In this document: piece after piece, positions 7,723 to 16,147 of the stretch
How the letters are laid out: every line of letters starts with the position of its first letter
How positions within the stretch are numbered: position 1 is the first letter of the stretch
From: Asanoa iriomotensis
GTDB lineage: Bacteria; Actinomycetota; Actinomycetes; Mycobacteriales; Micromonosporaceae
DNA: 64,000 nt
NCBI RefSeq assembly: GCF_016862515.1
Contig: NZ_BONC01000026.1
Location: forward strand, 41,403-105,402
Direction: 5' to 3'
Program-made: the position numbers and the translations under genes
The notes under the pieces: generated by a model
The model's database searches: none
What the model saw: the letters and a program-made list of their open reading frames with translations, nothing else
What the model was told of the DNA's origin: nothing

Positions 7723-8772
7723 ATGGAGCCGATGACGACGACGACCCACACCGACTCCGCTCTGGTCCGCGCCGCCCGGGGCGAGGACGCGCCGCACACG
7801 CCCGTCTGGTTCATGCGCCAGGCCGGGCGTTCGCTGCCCGAATACCGCGAGCTGCGCGCGGGCATCGGCATGCTCGACACCATCCGCCGCCCCGACCTGG
7901 TCGCCGAGATCACGCTCCAGCCGGTCCGCCGGCACGGCGTCGACGCCGCGATCCTGTTCAGCGACATCGTGGTGCCGGTCGCGGCGGCCGGGGTCGACGT
8001 CGACATCGTCGCCGGCACCGGGCCGGTGGTCGCGGAGCCGATCCGGGCGCCGCAGGACGTGGCCCGGCTGCGCCGGCTCGACCCGGTCGATGTGTCCTAT
8101 GTCGACGAAGCGGTCCGCCTGACCACCGCCGCGCTCGGCGACACCCCGCTGATCGGTTTCGCCGGCGCGCCGTTCACGCTGGCCAGCTACCTGGTCGAGG
8201 GCGGGCCGTCGCGGACACACGCCAAGACCAAGGCGCTCATGTACGGCGACCCGGAAACCTGGCACGCCCTCTGCGCCCGCCTGGCCGAGAACGCGCTGAC
8301 CTTCCTCCGCGTCCAGATCGACGCGGGCGTCGCCGCCGTGCAGCTCTTCGACTCCTGGGTCGGTGCGCTGTCGGAGGCCGACTACCGCCGCTTCGTCCTG
8401 CCGCACTCGGAGCGGGTGCTGACCGGGCTGGCGGACGCCGGCGTGCCGCGGATCCATTTCGGCGTCGGCACCGGCGAGCTGCTCGGCGCCATGGGCGAGG
8501 CCGGCGCCGACGTGGTCGGGGTCGACTGGCGCACCCCGCTCGACGTCGCCACCGGCCGCATCGGCGCCGGCAAGTCCGTGCAGGGCAACCTCGACCCGAC
8601 CACGCTGTTCGCGCCGTGGGAGGTCATCGAGGCCGAGGTGCGCCGCGTGCTCGACCAGGGCCGGGCCGCACCGGGTCACATCTTCAACCTCGGGCACGGC
8701 GTGATCCCCGAAACAGACCCCGCGGTGCTGACCCGGGTCACGGAACTCGTACACACGCTGTCTGTCCGATAG
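7723..8772 (+). CDS. hemE: Uroporphyrinogen decarboxylase
   Basis: A 349-residue enzyme that removes the four acetate carboxyls of uroporphyrinogen III to give coproporphyrinogen III, the branch substrate of the Gram-positive haem route. Signature regions: [16 protein letters not shown] at the N-terminus, ILFSDIVVP with the catalytic Asp, [18 protein letters not shown], and the C-terminal [13 protein letters not shown]. The start could be 7723 or the ATG at 7732; neither has a convincing ribosome site, so a leaderless transcript is possible. It leads a plus-strand block with DUF3000, hemY and hemQ. Confidence 0.95.
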   Translation: MEPMTTTTHTDSALVRAARGEDAPHTPVWFMRQAGRSLPEYRELRAGIGMLDTIRRPDLVAEITLQPVRRHGVDAAILFSDIVVPVAAAGVDVDIVAGTGPVVAEPIRAPQDVARLRRLDPVDVSYVDEAVRLTTAALGDTPLIGFAGAPFTLASYLVEGGPSRTHAKTKALMYGDPETWHALCARLAENALTFLRVQIDAGVAAVQLFDSWVGALSEADYRRFVLPHSERVLTGLADAGVPRIHFGVGTGELLGAMGEAGADVVGVDWRTPLDVATGRIGAGKSVQGNLDPTTLFAPWEVIEAEVRRVLDQGRAAPGHIFNLGHGVIPETDPAVLTRVTELVHTLSVR

Positions 8773-8865
8773 GTGGCGTAATGTCCCATGATCGCGGCCG
8801 ATCGTGCTAGTGCGTCCGGCGCGCCCTACCCCCACGGCGCCCCGATCCATGCATAGGCTGCGGTC

Positions 8866-9429
8866 ATGGCTCCGACTGCTGTTCCCGACGTCTTCGCGAA
8901 CGCCGTCGCCAGCCTTCGCGCCGCCACACCGCGCGCCGAGATCCTCCTCGAGGAGGTCGGCGCACCGCAGCGGCTGGCGCCCTTCACGTTCGCGCTGAGC
9001 GCCTCGGTCACCAAGCCCGACGACGACGAGATGGCCACCGGCCGGCTGATCCTGCTGCACGACCCCGCCGGCCACGAGGCCTGGGAGGGCACGATGCGGC
9101 TGGTCACCTACGTGACCGCCGAGGTCGACGTCGACATGGCCGCCGACCCGCTGCTGCCGACGGTCGGCTGGACGTGGCTGACGGACGCGCTCGACGCGCA
9201 CGGCGCCCGATACCGGGCGATCGGCGGCACGGTCACCCAGACCATGTCGACCCGGTTCGGCGACCTCGCCGGCCCGCCGACCGCGGCCGACATCGAGATC
9301 CGGGCGAGCTGGACCCCGACCGACGAGGACCTGGGGGCCCACCTGCTGGCCTGGTCGACGCTGCTGGCCTCGACCGCCGGCCTGCCGCCGCCCGGCGTCA
9401 CAGCACTGCCCGGCCGCCGCACCGCGTGA
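8866..9429 (+). CDS. DUF3000 domain protein
   Basis: A 187-residue conserved actinobacterial protein of unknown function (DUF3000). Recognisable stretches are ILLEEVGAPQRLAPFTFALS, GRLILLHDPAGHEAWEGTMR and LPTVGWTWLTDALDAHGARY, and it is soluble throughout. In many actinobacteria this gene sits between hemE or RNase D and other haem genes, as it does here, so a link to haem or RNA metabolism is suggested by place only. The start is the ATG at 8866. Confidence 0.88.
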   Translation: MAPTAVPDVFANAVASLRAATPRAEILLEEVGAPQRLAPFTFALSASVTKPDDDEMATGRLILLHDPAGHEAWEGTMRLVTYVTAEVDVDMAADPLLPTVGWTWLTDALDAHGARYRAIGGTVTQTMSTRFGDLAGPPTAADIEIRASWTPTDEDLGAHLLAWSTLLASTAGLPPPGVTALPGRRTA

Positions 9430-9454
9430 ATCCGCCCGCCATATGGTGGGTGCC

Positions 9455-10858
9455 ATGCGGCACGTCGCGATCATCGGTGGTGGCATAGCGGGCCTGGCCG
9501 CCGCGCTCCGGATCAACGACCAGGCGCCCGGCACCCGCGTGACCGTCTTCGAGCAGGGCCCGGTCCTCGGTGGCAAGCTCCGCACCGGTGAGCTGGCCGG
9601 GTCGCCGGTCGAGTTGGGCGCGGAGGCGTTCCTGGTGCGCGACACCGCAACCGGGGAGGACTCCCCGGCCGTCCTGCTCGCCCGCCGGGTCGGGCTCGGC
9701 GACGACCTGGTCAACCCGGCCGTGGGCGCGGCCGCGCTGGCGGTCGGCGGCAAGCTCGTGCCGATGCCGCGCGGGACGCTGACCGGTGTGCCCGGCGATC
9801 TCGGTGCCCTGGCCGGCGTGGCCACCGTCGACGACCGCGATCTGGACGCCGGTCACCCCCTGCTGGCCGAGGGTGAGGACGTCGCCGTCGGTGCGCTGGT
9901 CCGCCGCCGGCTCGGTGACCAGGTCGTCGACCGCCTCGTCGACCCCATGCTGGGCGGCGTCTACGCCGGCCGGGCCGACCGGCTCTCGCTGGCCGCCACG
10001 ATGCCGGCGCTGGCCCGGCAGGCCCGCACCGAGGGCACGCTGACCGGGGCCGTGAAGGCCGCGCAGGCCGCGTTCCCGCGGGTGCCGGGCGGTGCCGTGT
10101 TCGCCACCGTCCGCGGCGGGGTGAGCCGGCTGGTCGACGCGACCGCCGCCGCCAGCAACGCGGAGATCCGGATCGCCGCCACGGTACGGGAGATCGCCCG
10201 CACCCCCGACGGCTGGCGGCTCACGGTCGGTGCCACCCGCGACCCGGAGCACGTGGACGTCGACGCGGTCGTGCTCGCCGTGCCGGCCCGCCCGGCCGCC
10301 CGGTTGCTCGCCGCCGTCGACGCCGCCGCGGCCACCGGCGTCGGCGCGCTCGACTACGCCAGCGTGGCGCTGATCACGCTGGCGCTGCCCCGGCCCGAGC
10401 TGCCGGAGCTGTCCGGGTTCCTCGTGCCCGCTGAGAACGGCACCGCGGTCAAGGCCGCCACGTTCTTCTCGACCAAGTGGGCGCACCAGCGCCGGTCGGA
10501 CGGCGTCGCGCTGGTCCGGGCCTCGGTCGGCCGCTACGGCGACGAGCACGTGCTGCAGCGCGACGACGCCGAGCTGGCCGGCATCGTCCACAGGGAACTG
10601 TCCAACCTGGTCGACCACAGCCTGCCGAAGCCGGTGGAGACCAGGGTCCAGCGGTGGGGTGGTGCGCTGCCGCAGTACGCGCCCGGCCACCTCGGCCGGG
10701 TCGCCGCGGCCCGGGCGGCGCTGCGCTCCGGTGCCCCGACGGTCGCCCTGGCCGGCGCCGCCTACGACGGTGTGGGCATCCCGATCTGCGTGCGCTCGGG
10801 GGAGTCCGCCGCCGACGCGGTGCTCGCCGCCCTCCGCGACCGCCCCGAAGCAGCCTGA
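9455..10858 (+). CDS. hemY: Coproporphyrinogen III oxidase (HemY/CgoX type)
   Basis: A 467-residue FAD-dependent oxidase. In actinobacteria enzymes of this family oxidise coproporphyrinogen III to coproporphyrin III, although they are often still named protoporphyrinogen oxidase. The N-terminal FAD motif is HVAIIGGGIAGLAAALRI, and the C-terminal FAD-binding segment is LAGAAYDGVGIPICVRSGES. The start was put at the ATG at 9455, with GGTGGG upstream, because the FAD fold begins directly there; an ATG four codons earlier is also open. It is followed 15 bases later by hemQ, so the two oxidative late steps are likely coexpressed. Confidence 0.93.
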   Translation: MRHVAIIGGGIAGLAAALRINDQAPGTRVTVFEQGPVLGGKLRTGELAGSPVELGAEAFLVRDTATGEDSPAVLLARRVGLGDDLVNPAVGAAALAVGGKLVPMPRGTLTGVPGDLGALAGVATVDDRDLDAGHPLLAEGEDVAVGALVRRRLGDQVVDRLVDPMLGGVYAGRADRLSLAATMPALARQARTEGTLTGAVKAAQAAFPRVPGGAVFATVRGGVSRLVDATAAASNAEIRIAATVREIARTPDGWRLTVGATRDPEHVDVDAVVLAVPARPAARLLAAVDAAAATGVGALDYASVALITLALPRPELPELSGFLVPAENGTAVKAATFFSTKWAHQRRSDGVALVRASVGRYGDEHVLQRDDAELAGIVHRELSNLVDHSLPKPVETRVQRWGGALPQYAPGHLGRVAAARAALRSGAPTVALAGAAYDGVGIPICVRSGESAADAVLAALRDRPEAA

Positions 10859-10873
10859 GAGAGGATGGTTCGC

Positions 10874-11575
10874 ATGACCGACCAGACCAACGCCGCCCGG
10901 ATCCGGGAGCTCAACGACACCATCCGCTACACCATGTGGTCGGTGTTCCGGGCCGCCGAGCCGCTGCCGGCGTCCCGCGGCGAGCTGGCCGCCGAGGTCG
11001 ACACGCTCTTCGCCGACCTGGCGAGCAAGGACGTCACGGTCCGCGGCACGTACGACGTGTCGGGCCTGCGCGCCGACGCCGACCTGCTGGTCTGGTGGCA
11101 CGCCGGGTCGAGCGACGCGCTCCAGGAGGCGTACGCCCAGTTCCGCCGCACCGGCCTCGGCCGCCACCTGGCCCCGGTCTGGTCGCAGATGGCGCTGCAC
11201 CGGCCGGCGGAGTTCAACAAGAGCCACCTACCGGCGTTCCTGGCCGGCGAGGAGGCCCGGGCGTACGTCTGCGTCTATCCGTTCGTCCGCTCCTACGAGT
11301 GGTACCTGCTGCCCGACGAGGAGCGTCGCGACATGCTCGCGGAGCACGGCCGGCAGGCGCGCGGGTTCCCGGACGTGCGGGCCAACACGGTCGCCTCGTT
11401 CGCGCTCGGCGACTACGAGTGGATCCTCGCCTTCGAGGCCGACGAGCTGCACCGGATCGTCGACCTGATGCGCGAGCTGCGCGCCTCCCGGGCCCGCCGG
11501 CACGTGCGCGAAGAGGTTCCGTTCTACACGGGGCGGCGGCGCAGCGTGGCCGAGCTCGTGGAGGCCCTCCCTTAG
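10874..11575 (+). CDS. hemQ: Coproheme decarboxylase HemQ/ChdC
   Basis: A 233-residue protein of the chlorite dismutase-like fold. It decarboxylates two propionates of coproheme with peroxide to give haem b, the last step of the coproporphyrin-dependent pathway. Family marks are [18 protein letters not shown], the [20 protein letters not shown] segment with the catalytic-loop Tyr, and the closing [20 protein letters not shown] with the conserved FYTGR. A GAGAGG ribosome site precedes the ATG at 10874. Its TAG overlaps the TAA of the convergent haemoglobin gene by two bases. Confidence 0.94.
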   Translation: MTDQTNAARIRELNDTIRYTMWSVFRAAEPLPASRGELAAEVDTLFADLASKDVTVRGTYDVSGLRADADLLVWWHAGSSDALQEAYAQFRRTGLGRHLAPVWSQMALHRPAEFNKSHLPAFLAGEEARAYVCVYPFVRSYEWYLLPDEERRDMLAEHGRQARGFPDVRANTVASFALGDYEWILAFEADELHRIVDLMRELRASRARRHVREEVPFYTGRRRSVAELVEALP

Positions 11576-12033
11576 GGCTGATAGGGCGGGGCGACGCCCC
11601 AGCCCCAGTGCGGCACCGGTGCGTGCTCGACCGGCGTCGCGCCCGGCTGTGAGTTGGACATCGCGATCCGGGTGCCCCACTCCAGATAGCCGACCAGCGC
11701 CGCCCGGAACTCCGGGTCCGCCGGCAGCGCCGCGTCGTCGGCGGCGACGCTCATCAGCGAGGCGAACCGGAACCGGTGCTCGGGCGTGATGCCCAGGTTC
11801 CGGTGGTGGGCCAGCATGTTCTCGTAGCCGCCGAGCTGGTCGGTGTAGTCGGCCGGCCCGCCGAACACCTCGCACCACCACGTGGTCACGTGGTCGCGGT
11901 GCGCCGCGCTCACGCCGCCCGGGAAGAACGGGCTGAGCAGCTCGTCCCGCTCGACCCGGTCGTAGAACGCGTTGATCATCCGCTCGATCGCGGGCCGGCC
12001 ACCGGCCCACTCGTACAGCGTCGGGGTGGTCAT
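11572..12033 (-). CDS. Group II truncated haemoglobin
   Basis: A 153-residue globin of the truncated 2/2 class, group II (GlbO-like). It shows [19 protein letters not shown] (Tyr B10 region), the [17 protein letters not shown] segment typical of the group, and the proximal His in [16 protein letters not shown]. The C-terminal tail is about 20 residues longer than in short GlbO proteins and ends [12 protein letters not shown]. It probably handles O2 or NO. It lies tail-to-tail with hemQ, sharing two bases of stop codon, and heads away from the acetyltransferase start region by ten bases. Confidence 0.88.
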   Translation of the reverse strand: MTTPTLYEWAGGRPAIERMINAFYDRVERDELLSPFFPGGVSAAHRDHVTTWWCEVFGGPADYTDQLGGYENMLAHHRNLGITPEHRFRFASLMSVAADDAALPADPEFRAALVGYLEWGTRIAMSNSQPGATPVEHAPVPHWGWGVAPPYQP

Positions 12034-12043
12034 GCCCCTAAAG

Positions 12044-12481
12044 CTATGCGGCGCGGGCCATCGGGACGTGCGGGATGCCGTCCTCGACGAAGCCTTCGCC
12101 GCTGACGGCGTAGCCGTAGCGGGCGTAGAAGGCCGCCAGGTGTTCCTGGGCGTCCAGCACCGACGGGCGGGCGCCGACGATCTCCAGGGCCGCGTCCATG
12201 AGCCGGCCGGCCATGCCGGAGCCCCGGGCCTCCTTGGCGACCACGACGCGGCCGATCCGCATCGAGCCGTCCGGCTCGCCGAGGACCCGCAGGTAGGCGA
12301 CCGGCCGGTCGTCGCGGGCGACCCAGACGTGCCGGGTCGCCGGCTCGACGTCGCGACCGTCGATGTCGGGGTACGGCGACTCCTGCTCGACGACGAACAC
12401 CGTGCAGCGCAGCTCCAGCAGCCGGTACAGGGTGATGGTGTCGAGGTCGGCGAAGGACGCCACCCGGAGCTCGTCTCGCAT
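12044..12481 (-). CDS. GNAT acetyltransferase, ElaA-like
   Basis: A 145-residue N-acetyltransferase of the ElaA-like type. The opening LYRLLELRCTVFVVEQESPY followed by an acidic D-G-R-D is characteristic. The acetyl-CoA loop is RVVVAKEARGSGMAGRLMD, and the C-terminal strand is FYARYGYAVSGEGFVEDGIP. The acceptor is unknown. It lies ten bases upstream of the truncated haemoglobin gene on the same strand and may share its transcript. Confidence 0.88.
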   Translation of the reverse strand: MRDELRVASFADLDTITLYRLLELRCTVFVVEQESPYPDIDGRDVEPATRHVWVARDDRPVAYLRVLGEPDGSMRIGRVVVAKEARGSGMAGRLMDAALEIVGARPSVLDAQEHLAAFYARYGYAVSGEGFVEDGIPHVPMARAA

Positions 12482-12502
12482 GAGCCCCGAGCATACGGAC
12501 GG

Positions 12503-12763
12503 TCAGCCCGGGTGGGCGCCCACGGTGTCGGTGATCCCGGCACCCGCGGCGCCCGCGGACGCCCGGGCGCAGTGCGCACAGCAGAAGAACCGGCCGCCCA
12601 CCTCGACGCCGTGCCCGACGATCTTCGTGCCGCAGTGCTCGCAGATCGGCGCGAGGCGCTGGATCGCGCATTCGAACGAGTCGAAGACGTGCCGGTCGCC
12701 GCTGACCGTGGCCACCTCGAACGCCAGCCAGTAGTCGTTGCCGCAGGTCTCACACACCGCCAT
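12503..12763 (-). CDS. Small zinc-ribbon protein (prokaryotic metallothionein-like annotation)
   Basis: An 86-residue Cys-rich protein: MAVCETCGNDY, then HVFDSFECAIQRLAPICEHC, then GGRFFCCAHCARA. The pairs CxxC, C, CxxC and CCxHC would bind one or two zinc ions. Closely similar small proteins are widespread in actinobacteria. They are often annotated as metallothionein-like, but the Cys spacing is that of a zinc ribbon or treble clef and not of a metal-storage protein. The function is unknown. The start is the ATG at 12763. It is the most upstream gene of a minus-strand group with the acetyltransferase and haemoglobin genes. Confidence 0.8.
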   Translation of the reverse strand: MAVCETCGNDYWLAFEVATVSGDRHVFDSFECAIQRLAPICEHCGTKIVGHGVEVGGRFFCCAHCARASAGAAGAGITDTVGAHPG

Positions 12764-12938
12764 GGTGCCCGCCCCCAATCGGTTACCCGCAGCGTTACCC
12801 GGAACTATGCCGCCCTGCAACCGGAACGCCCGATTTGCCCGTTGGAAACGTGGCGTAACGCCCGGTGTGTCGACCCCTCCAGTCACGCGTCCGGCAGGGA
12901 AGCTCCAAGAGGTTGTGTCCTTACCGGGAGGAGCCGAC

Positions 12939-13223
12939 ATGATCAAGAGAACCAAGCTTTTCGGCAGCAAGACCCGCGTGACGTTCTGCCTGCCCAAGGA
13001 CAGCCCGGTCGGCCAGGTCAGCGTCGTGGGCTGCTTCAACGACTGGGAGCCCGGGCGGCACGAGCTGCAGCCGAGGCGGGACGGCACCCGCACGGTGACG
13101 CTCACGCTCGCACCGGGTGAGTACACCTTCCGCTACCTCGCCACCGGTGGCGTCTGGCTCGACGACGAGCAGGCGGACCGGATCGACGGCCAGGGTGGCC
13201 GGATCGTCCTCGCCCAGCGTTAA
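12939..13223 (+). CDS. Single-domain CBM48/glycogen-binding protein
   Basis: A 94-residue protein that is essentially one glycogen-binding domain (CBM48, related to the AMPK beta and isoamylase N-domains). The hallmarks are RVTFCLPKDSPVGQVSVVGC, FNDWEPGRHELQPRRDGTR and LTLAPGEYTFRYLATGGVW, with the expected aromatic residues for sugar stacking. A strong GGGAGGAG site precedes the ATG at 12939. Stand-alone CBM48 proteins in actinobacteria have no settled role; binding to glycogen or glycogen enzymes is the natural guess. The 175 bases upstream hold no gene and presumably carry the promoters for both directions. Confidence 0.85.
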   Translation: MIKRTKLFGSKTRVTFCLPKDSPVGQVSVVGCFNDWEPGRHELQPRRDGTRTVTLTLAPGEYTFRYLATGGVWLDDEQADRIDGQGGRIVLAQR

Positions 13224-13321
13224 GGCGACCGGAAGGCGTCGTGAGGCGCCAGCATCGCGACGGCTGAGGACCTCAAAATTCCAGATGAAAGACCGGTCAG
13301 CCCGGCATTAACCTCACCGGG

Positions 13322-14233
13322 ATGACCGCCGAAGAGATCGTCGTACCCCCGGCTCTCGTAGCCGCCCAGGTCCGGTTCCGCGGCGCAGCGGGCCGGGCCT
13401 GGGTGGACGGTGTGGCCCGCACGGCGGCCGAGTTCCTCGACCGCTGGGAGTTGCGCCGCGACGGCCCGACCCGCAGCGGCGTGGCCGGCCTGGTGCTCCC
13501 GGTCGTCACCGCCGACGGCACCCCCGCGATGCTCAAGCTCCAGGACACCGACTGGGACCACCCCGGCGAGGGTCTCGCCCTGCGCACCTGGGCCGGTGAC
13601 GGCGCCGCCCGGCTGCTCCGCGAGGACCCGGAGACCTGGACGCTGCTGATCGAACGCCTCGACCCCGACCGCGACCTGCGCTCCGTCGAGGACGACACGG
13701 CGGCGGTACGGGTGATCGCCCTGCTTCTGAACCGGCTCAACGCGCACACCGCGCCGCCGGAGATCCCCCGGCTGGCCGACAAGGCCGCGAAGATGATCGA
13801 GGACACGCCGGCCGCGGCGGCCCTCCTCGCCGACCCGGCCGAGGGTCGTCTGCTGCGGCGCTGGGCCGACATGCTCGCCGAGGTGGCGCCGGCGGCCGGC
13901 GACCGTCTGCTGCACTGGGATCTGCACTACGAGAACGTGCTGGCCGGCGGCCGCGAGCCGTGGCTGGCGATCGACCCGAAGCCGCTCGCCGGCGACCCCG
14001 GCTTCGAGCTGTGGCCCGGGCTGTGGAACCGGTGGGACGCCGCGGCGCCGGAACGCACGATCCGGCGCCGGTTCGACATCATGACCGAGGCGATGGGCCT
14101 CGACCGGCAGCGGGCGGCCATCTGGACGGCCGGCCGCACGCTGCAGAACGCGCTCTGGTCGGTCGAGGACGGCGAACGCGTCCTCGACCCCGTGGAGATG
14201 ACGATCGCCGAGGTGGTTACCCGGCGGGGATGA
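13322..14233 (+). CDS. Aminoglycoside/hydroxyurea phosphotransferase-like kinase
   Basis: A 303-residue kinase of the APH_6_hur family, which holds streptomycin 6-kinase and hydroxyurea kinase. The N-lobe has LVLPVVTADGTPAMLKLQD, with the nucleotide-binding Lys. The catalytic loop is LLHWDLHYENVLAG (H-x-D-x4-N) and the metal-binding stretch is WLAIDPKPLAGDPGFEL, with DPKP typical of this family. Members modify antibiotics, but many producers and soil actinobacteria carry several with unknown substrates, so resistance is possible and unproven. The C-terminus overlaps the convergent msrB gene by 17 bases. Confidence 0.85.
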   Translation: MTAEEIVVPPALVAAQVRFRGAAGRAWVDGVARTAAEFLDRWELRRDGPTRSGVAGLVLPVVTADGTPAMLKLQDTDWDHPGEGLALRTWAGDGAARLLREDPETWTLLIERLDPDRDLRSVEDDTAAVRVIALLLNRLNAHTAPPEIPRLADKAAKMIEDTPAAAALLADPAEGRLLRRWADMLAEVAPAAGDRLLHWDLHYENVLAGGREPWLAIDPKPLAGDPGFELWPGLWNRWDAAAPERTIRRRFDIMTEAMGLDRQRAAIWTAGRTLQNALWSVEDGERVLDPVEMTIAEVVTRRG

Positions 14234-14651
14234 GCCGCATGCTCACCGAGTTGATGCAGTAGCGGGCGTCCTTGGGCGTGTAGCCCTCGCCGTCGAACCG
14301 GTGGCCGAGGTGCGAGTCGCAGTGTGCACATCGGACCTCGACGCGGACCATGCCGAGCGACCGGTCCTCGATGTAGCGGATCACGCCGGGGATGGCCTCG
14401 TCGAACGACGGCCAGCCGCAGTGCGAGTCGAACTTCGTGCCGCTCTCGAACAGCGCGGCGCCGCAGGCCCGGCAGACGTACGTGCCGGGCGTCCTGGTGT
14501 CGACGTACTCGCCCGTGAACGGCCGCTCGGTGCCGGCCTCACGCAGCACCCGGAACTCTTCGGGGTTGAGCCGGACCCGCCACTCGTCCTCGGACGTGGG
14601 CAGCTCTTCGGTGGGGATTTCGGTCACGGGGGAGGACTTCTCAGGTGCCAT
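14217..14651 (-). CDS. msrB: Peptide-methionine (R)-S-oxide reductase
   Basis: A 144-residue MsrB that repairs methionine-R-sulfoxide in proteins using thioredoxin. The structural zinc ligands are the pairs CRAC and CAHC. The substrate-binding stretch is HCGWPSFDEAIPG, and the catalytic Cys lies in DARYCINSVSMRL. Full length. The start is the ATG at 14651. Its 3' end overlaps that of the convergent kinase gene. Confidence 0.96.
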   Translation of the reverse strand: MAPEKSSPVTEIPTEELPTSEDEWRVRLNPEEFRVLREAGTERPFTGEYVDTRTPGTYVCRACGAALFESGTKFDSHCGWPSFDEAIPGVIRYIEDRSLGMVRVEVRCAHCDSHLGHRFDGEGYTPKDARYCINSVSMRLIPAG

Positions 14652-14719
14652 GCGTCAACCGTACGACCCCCTTCGCGCGAGGGCCGATTACCTCGGTGTG
14701 GCCTCGTCGTTGACAGTGC

Positions 14720-15262
14720 ATGCGTACACCGGCCAGGTCGGCCAGTGGTCAGGCGTGGGAGCCGTTCCCGGGCGACCCGCTGCGTTTCCGGCCGACCTGG
14801 CGGCAGTCGCTGGGACAGGGCATGTGGATGGGACTGCTGGTGGCCGGCGCGCTCGCGCTGACCGGCCTCGCGGCGGTGCTCGCCCCGGTGGTGGCGCACT
14901 GGCTCACCGGGGTGCACCCGCAGCGGTCGGTGCCGCCGCAGGTCTGGTGGGCGCTGGCGCTGCCGGTGCCTGTCGGGGGACTGGTCGGCCTGGTGGTGGG
15001 CCGCCGGGTGGGCGCGGACCTGGACGCCGTGGGCGCGTGGGCGGTGCCGGGCGCGCTCGGTGGTTCGGCGCCCTGGCACCGGGTGGTCGAGGTGCGGATG
15101 GAGCGGCGTGGCCGGCGCACGGTGGTCGCGCTGCCGCTGGTCGACGGGTCGATCGTCCGGCTCCGGGCGCCCTACGACGGGCACCTGATGGGCCGCGACC
15201 CGGACTTCGAGCGCAAGCAGTTCCGCATCCGGTTGCACTGGGAGACCCACCGGTACGGCTGA
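14720..15262 (+). CDS. PH-like membrane protein
   Basis: A 180-residue protein with two membrane helices (about residues 36-60 and 76-97), followed by a soluble domain resembling the low-molecular-weight PH-like (bPH_2) domain found in actinobacteria. The segment GSAPWHRVVEVRMERRGRRT and then VALPLVDGSIVRLRAPYDG is typical. There is a short PG-F-P-rich N-terminus. The function is unknown. The ATG at 14720 is followed directly by the domain, and the gene stands alone between msrB and the chaplin-like gene. Confidence 0.7.
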   Translation: MRTPARSASGQAWEPFPGDPLRFRPTWRQSLGQGMWMGLLVAGALALTGLAAVLAPVVAHWLTGVHPQRSVPPQVWWALALPVPVGGLVGLVVGRRVGADLDAVGAWAVPGALGGSAPWHRVVEVRMERRGRRTVVALPLVDGSIVRLRAPYDGHLMGRDPDFERKQFRIRLHWETHRYG

Positions 15263-15375
15263 CCCTGGCTGGGTGATCTGCATCCGACCGCTTCGGCGTT
15301 TTCGGACATTACGCCGTACGCTCCCAAAAATGCTCCTTTCGAGACGAATTACCGGACGACAGGAACAGAAGGACG

Positions 15376-16101
15376 ATGAGTAGAAAACGACGGCTGGCCA
15401 AAGCCGCCCTGCCGGCCGCGGGCCTCGCGGTGGTGGCCGGCGCGATCGCCCTCACCGGGCAGGCGGCCAGCGCCGCACCGCTCGGCGACGGCGCCGGCCA
15501 CGGCGAGACCGGCGATCCGGGTGCCGCGGCGGCGACCGTGACCGACCGGGCGCAGCTGGTCACGGACGAGGCGCGCGACGCCGCCGACCGGGCGCTGGCC
15601 GCGGTGGGCGAGGCACCGGTCAGCGACGACGCCGAGGACGGCGAGGGCGCGTCGAAGGGTCCGTCGGACCTGCCCGCCGCAGCGAAGTTCGGCAGCGGCG
15701 TCTCGCACATCGCCACCGGGCACAACGCCGGCATCCTCAACGGCAACCAGGTGGTCGTGCCGGTGCAGGTCGACGTGAACGTCTGCGGCAACAGCATCGC
15801 GGTGCTGGGCAACGCCACGGCGTCCTGCGGCTCCGACGACCACGGCTACGACGACGAGCCGCCGGCTGACGAGGAGCCGCCTCCGCCGACCGACCAGGAG
15901 GAGCCGCCTCCGGTGCCGCTGCCCCGGCCGGTCGCGGAGCCGCCGGCCGCACAGCCCGAGCTGCCCAGGACCGGCCTGCCGATCGGCTCGCTGGCGGGCA
16001 TCGGCGGGGTGCTCACCGCCGGCGGCGCCGCGATGCAGCTCGCCGGCGTCCGCGGTGGCCGCTACGTCGGCCGCCACCGCCGCCGCCCGCAGCCGTCCTG
16101 A
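15376..16101 (+). CDS. Long chaplin-like wall protein with sortase signal
   Basis: A 241-residue secreted protein. Residues 1-35 are a Sec signal peptide (basic start, long Ala/Val/Gly core, ASAAP cleavage region). A charged spacer follows. About residues 113-155 form one chaplin domain: GILNGNQVVVPVQVDVNVCG then NSIAVLGNATASCG, with the conserved Cys pair. Next is an acidic Pro/Glu-rich linker, then LPRTG followed by a hydrophobic segment and an Arg-rich tail, which is a sortase sorting signal. Chaplins form amphipathic surface fibres on aerial hyphae or spores. Long chaplins of Streptomyces carry two domains; this one carries one. The gene ends at a strong hairpin. Confidence 0.85.
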   Translation: MSRKRRLAKAALPAAGLAVVAGAIALTGQAASAAPLGDGAGHGETGDPGAAAATVTDRAQLVTDEARDAADRALAAVGEAPVSDDAEDGEGASKGPSDLPAAAKFGSGVSHIATGHNAGILNGNQVVVPVQVDVNVCGNSIAVLGNATASCGSDDHGYDDEPPADEEPPPPTDQEEPPPVPLPRPVAEPPAAQPELPRTGLPIGSLAGIGGVLTAGGAAMQLAGVRGGRYVGRHRRRPQPS

Positions 16102-16112
16102 CCGTCACCAAC

Positions 16113-16147
16113 GCGCATCGCCCGGGGTCCTACCTCGGGCGATGCGC
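16113..16147. terminator. Hairpin terminator between the chaplin-like and sulfotransferase genes
   Basis: A perfect 12-base stem, GCGCATCGCCCG at 16113-16124 pairing with 16136-16147, with an 11-base loop. It lies just after the chaplin-like stop (16101). It also contains the last codons of the convergent sulfotransferase gene (stop at 16130-16132), so one palindrome serves both directions. Confidence 0.8.

Noticed and set aside
7657..9825. 722-residue minus-strand open frame over hemE and DUF3000
   Set aside because: No motifs, and it is antisense to clearly recognised genes; it exists because stop codons are rare in high-GC antisense frames.
9398..11227. 609-residue minus-strand open frame over hemY and hemQ
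   Set aside because: Low-complexity Arg/Gly/Asp/Val composition and no start or ribosome site of note.
13322..14233. Firm call as a streptomycin-resistance gene
   Set aside because: The family fits but substrates vary; the sequence does not show which is used.
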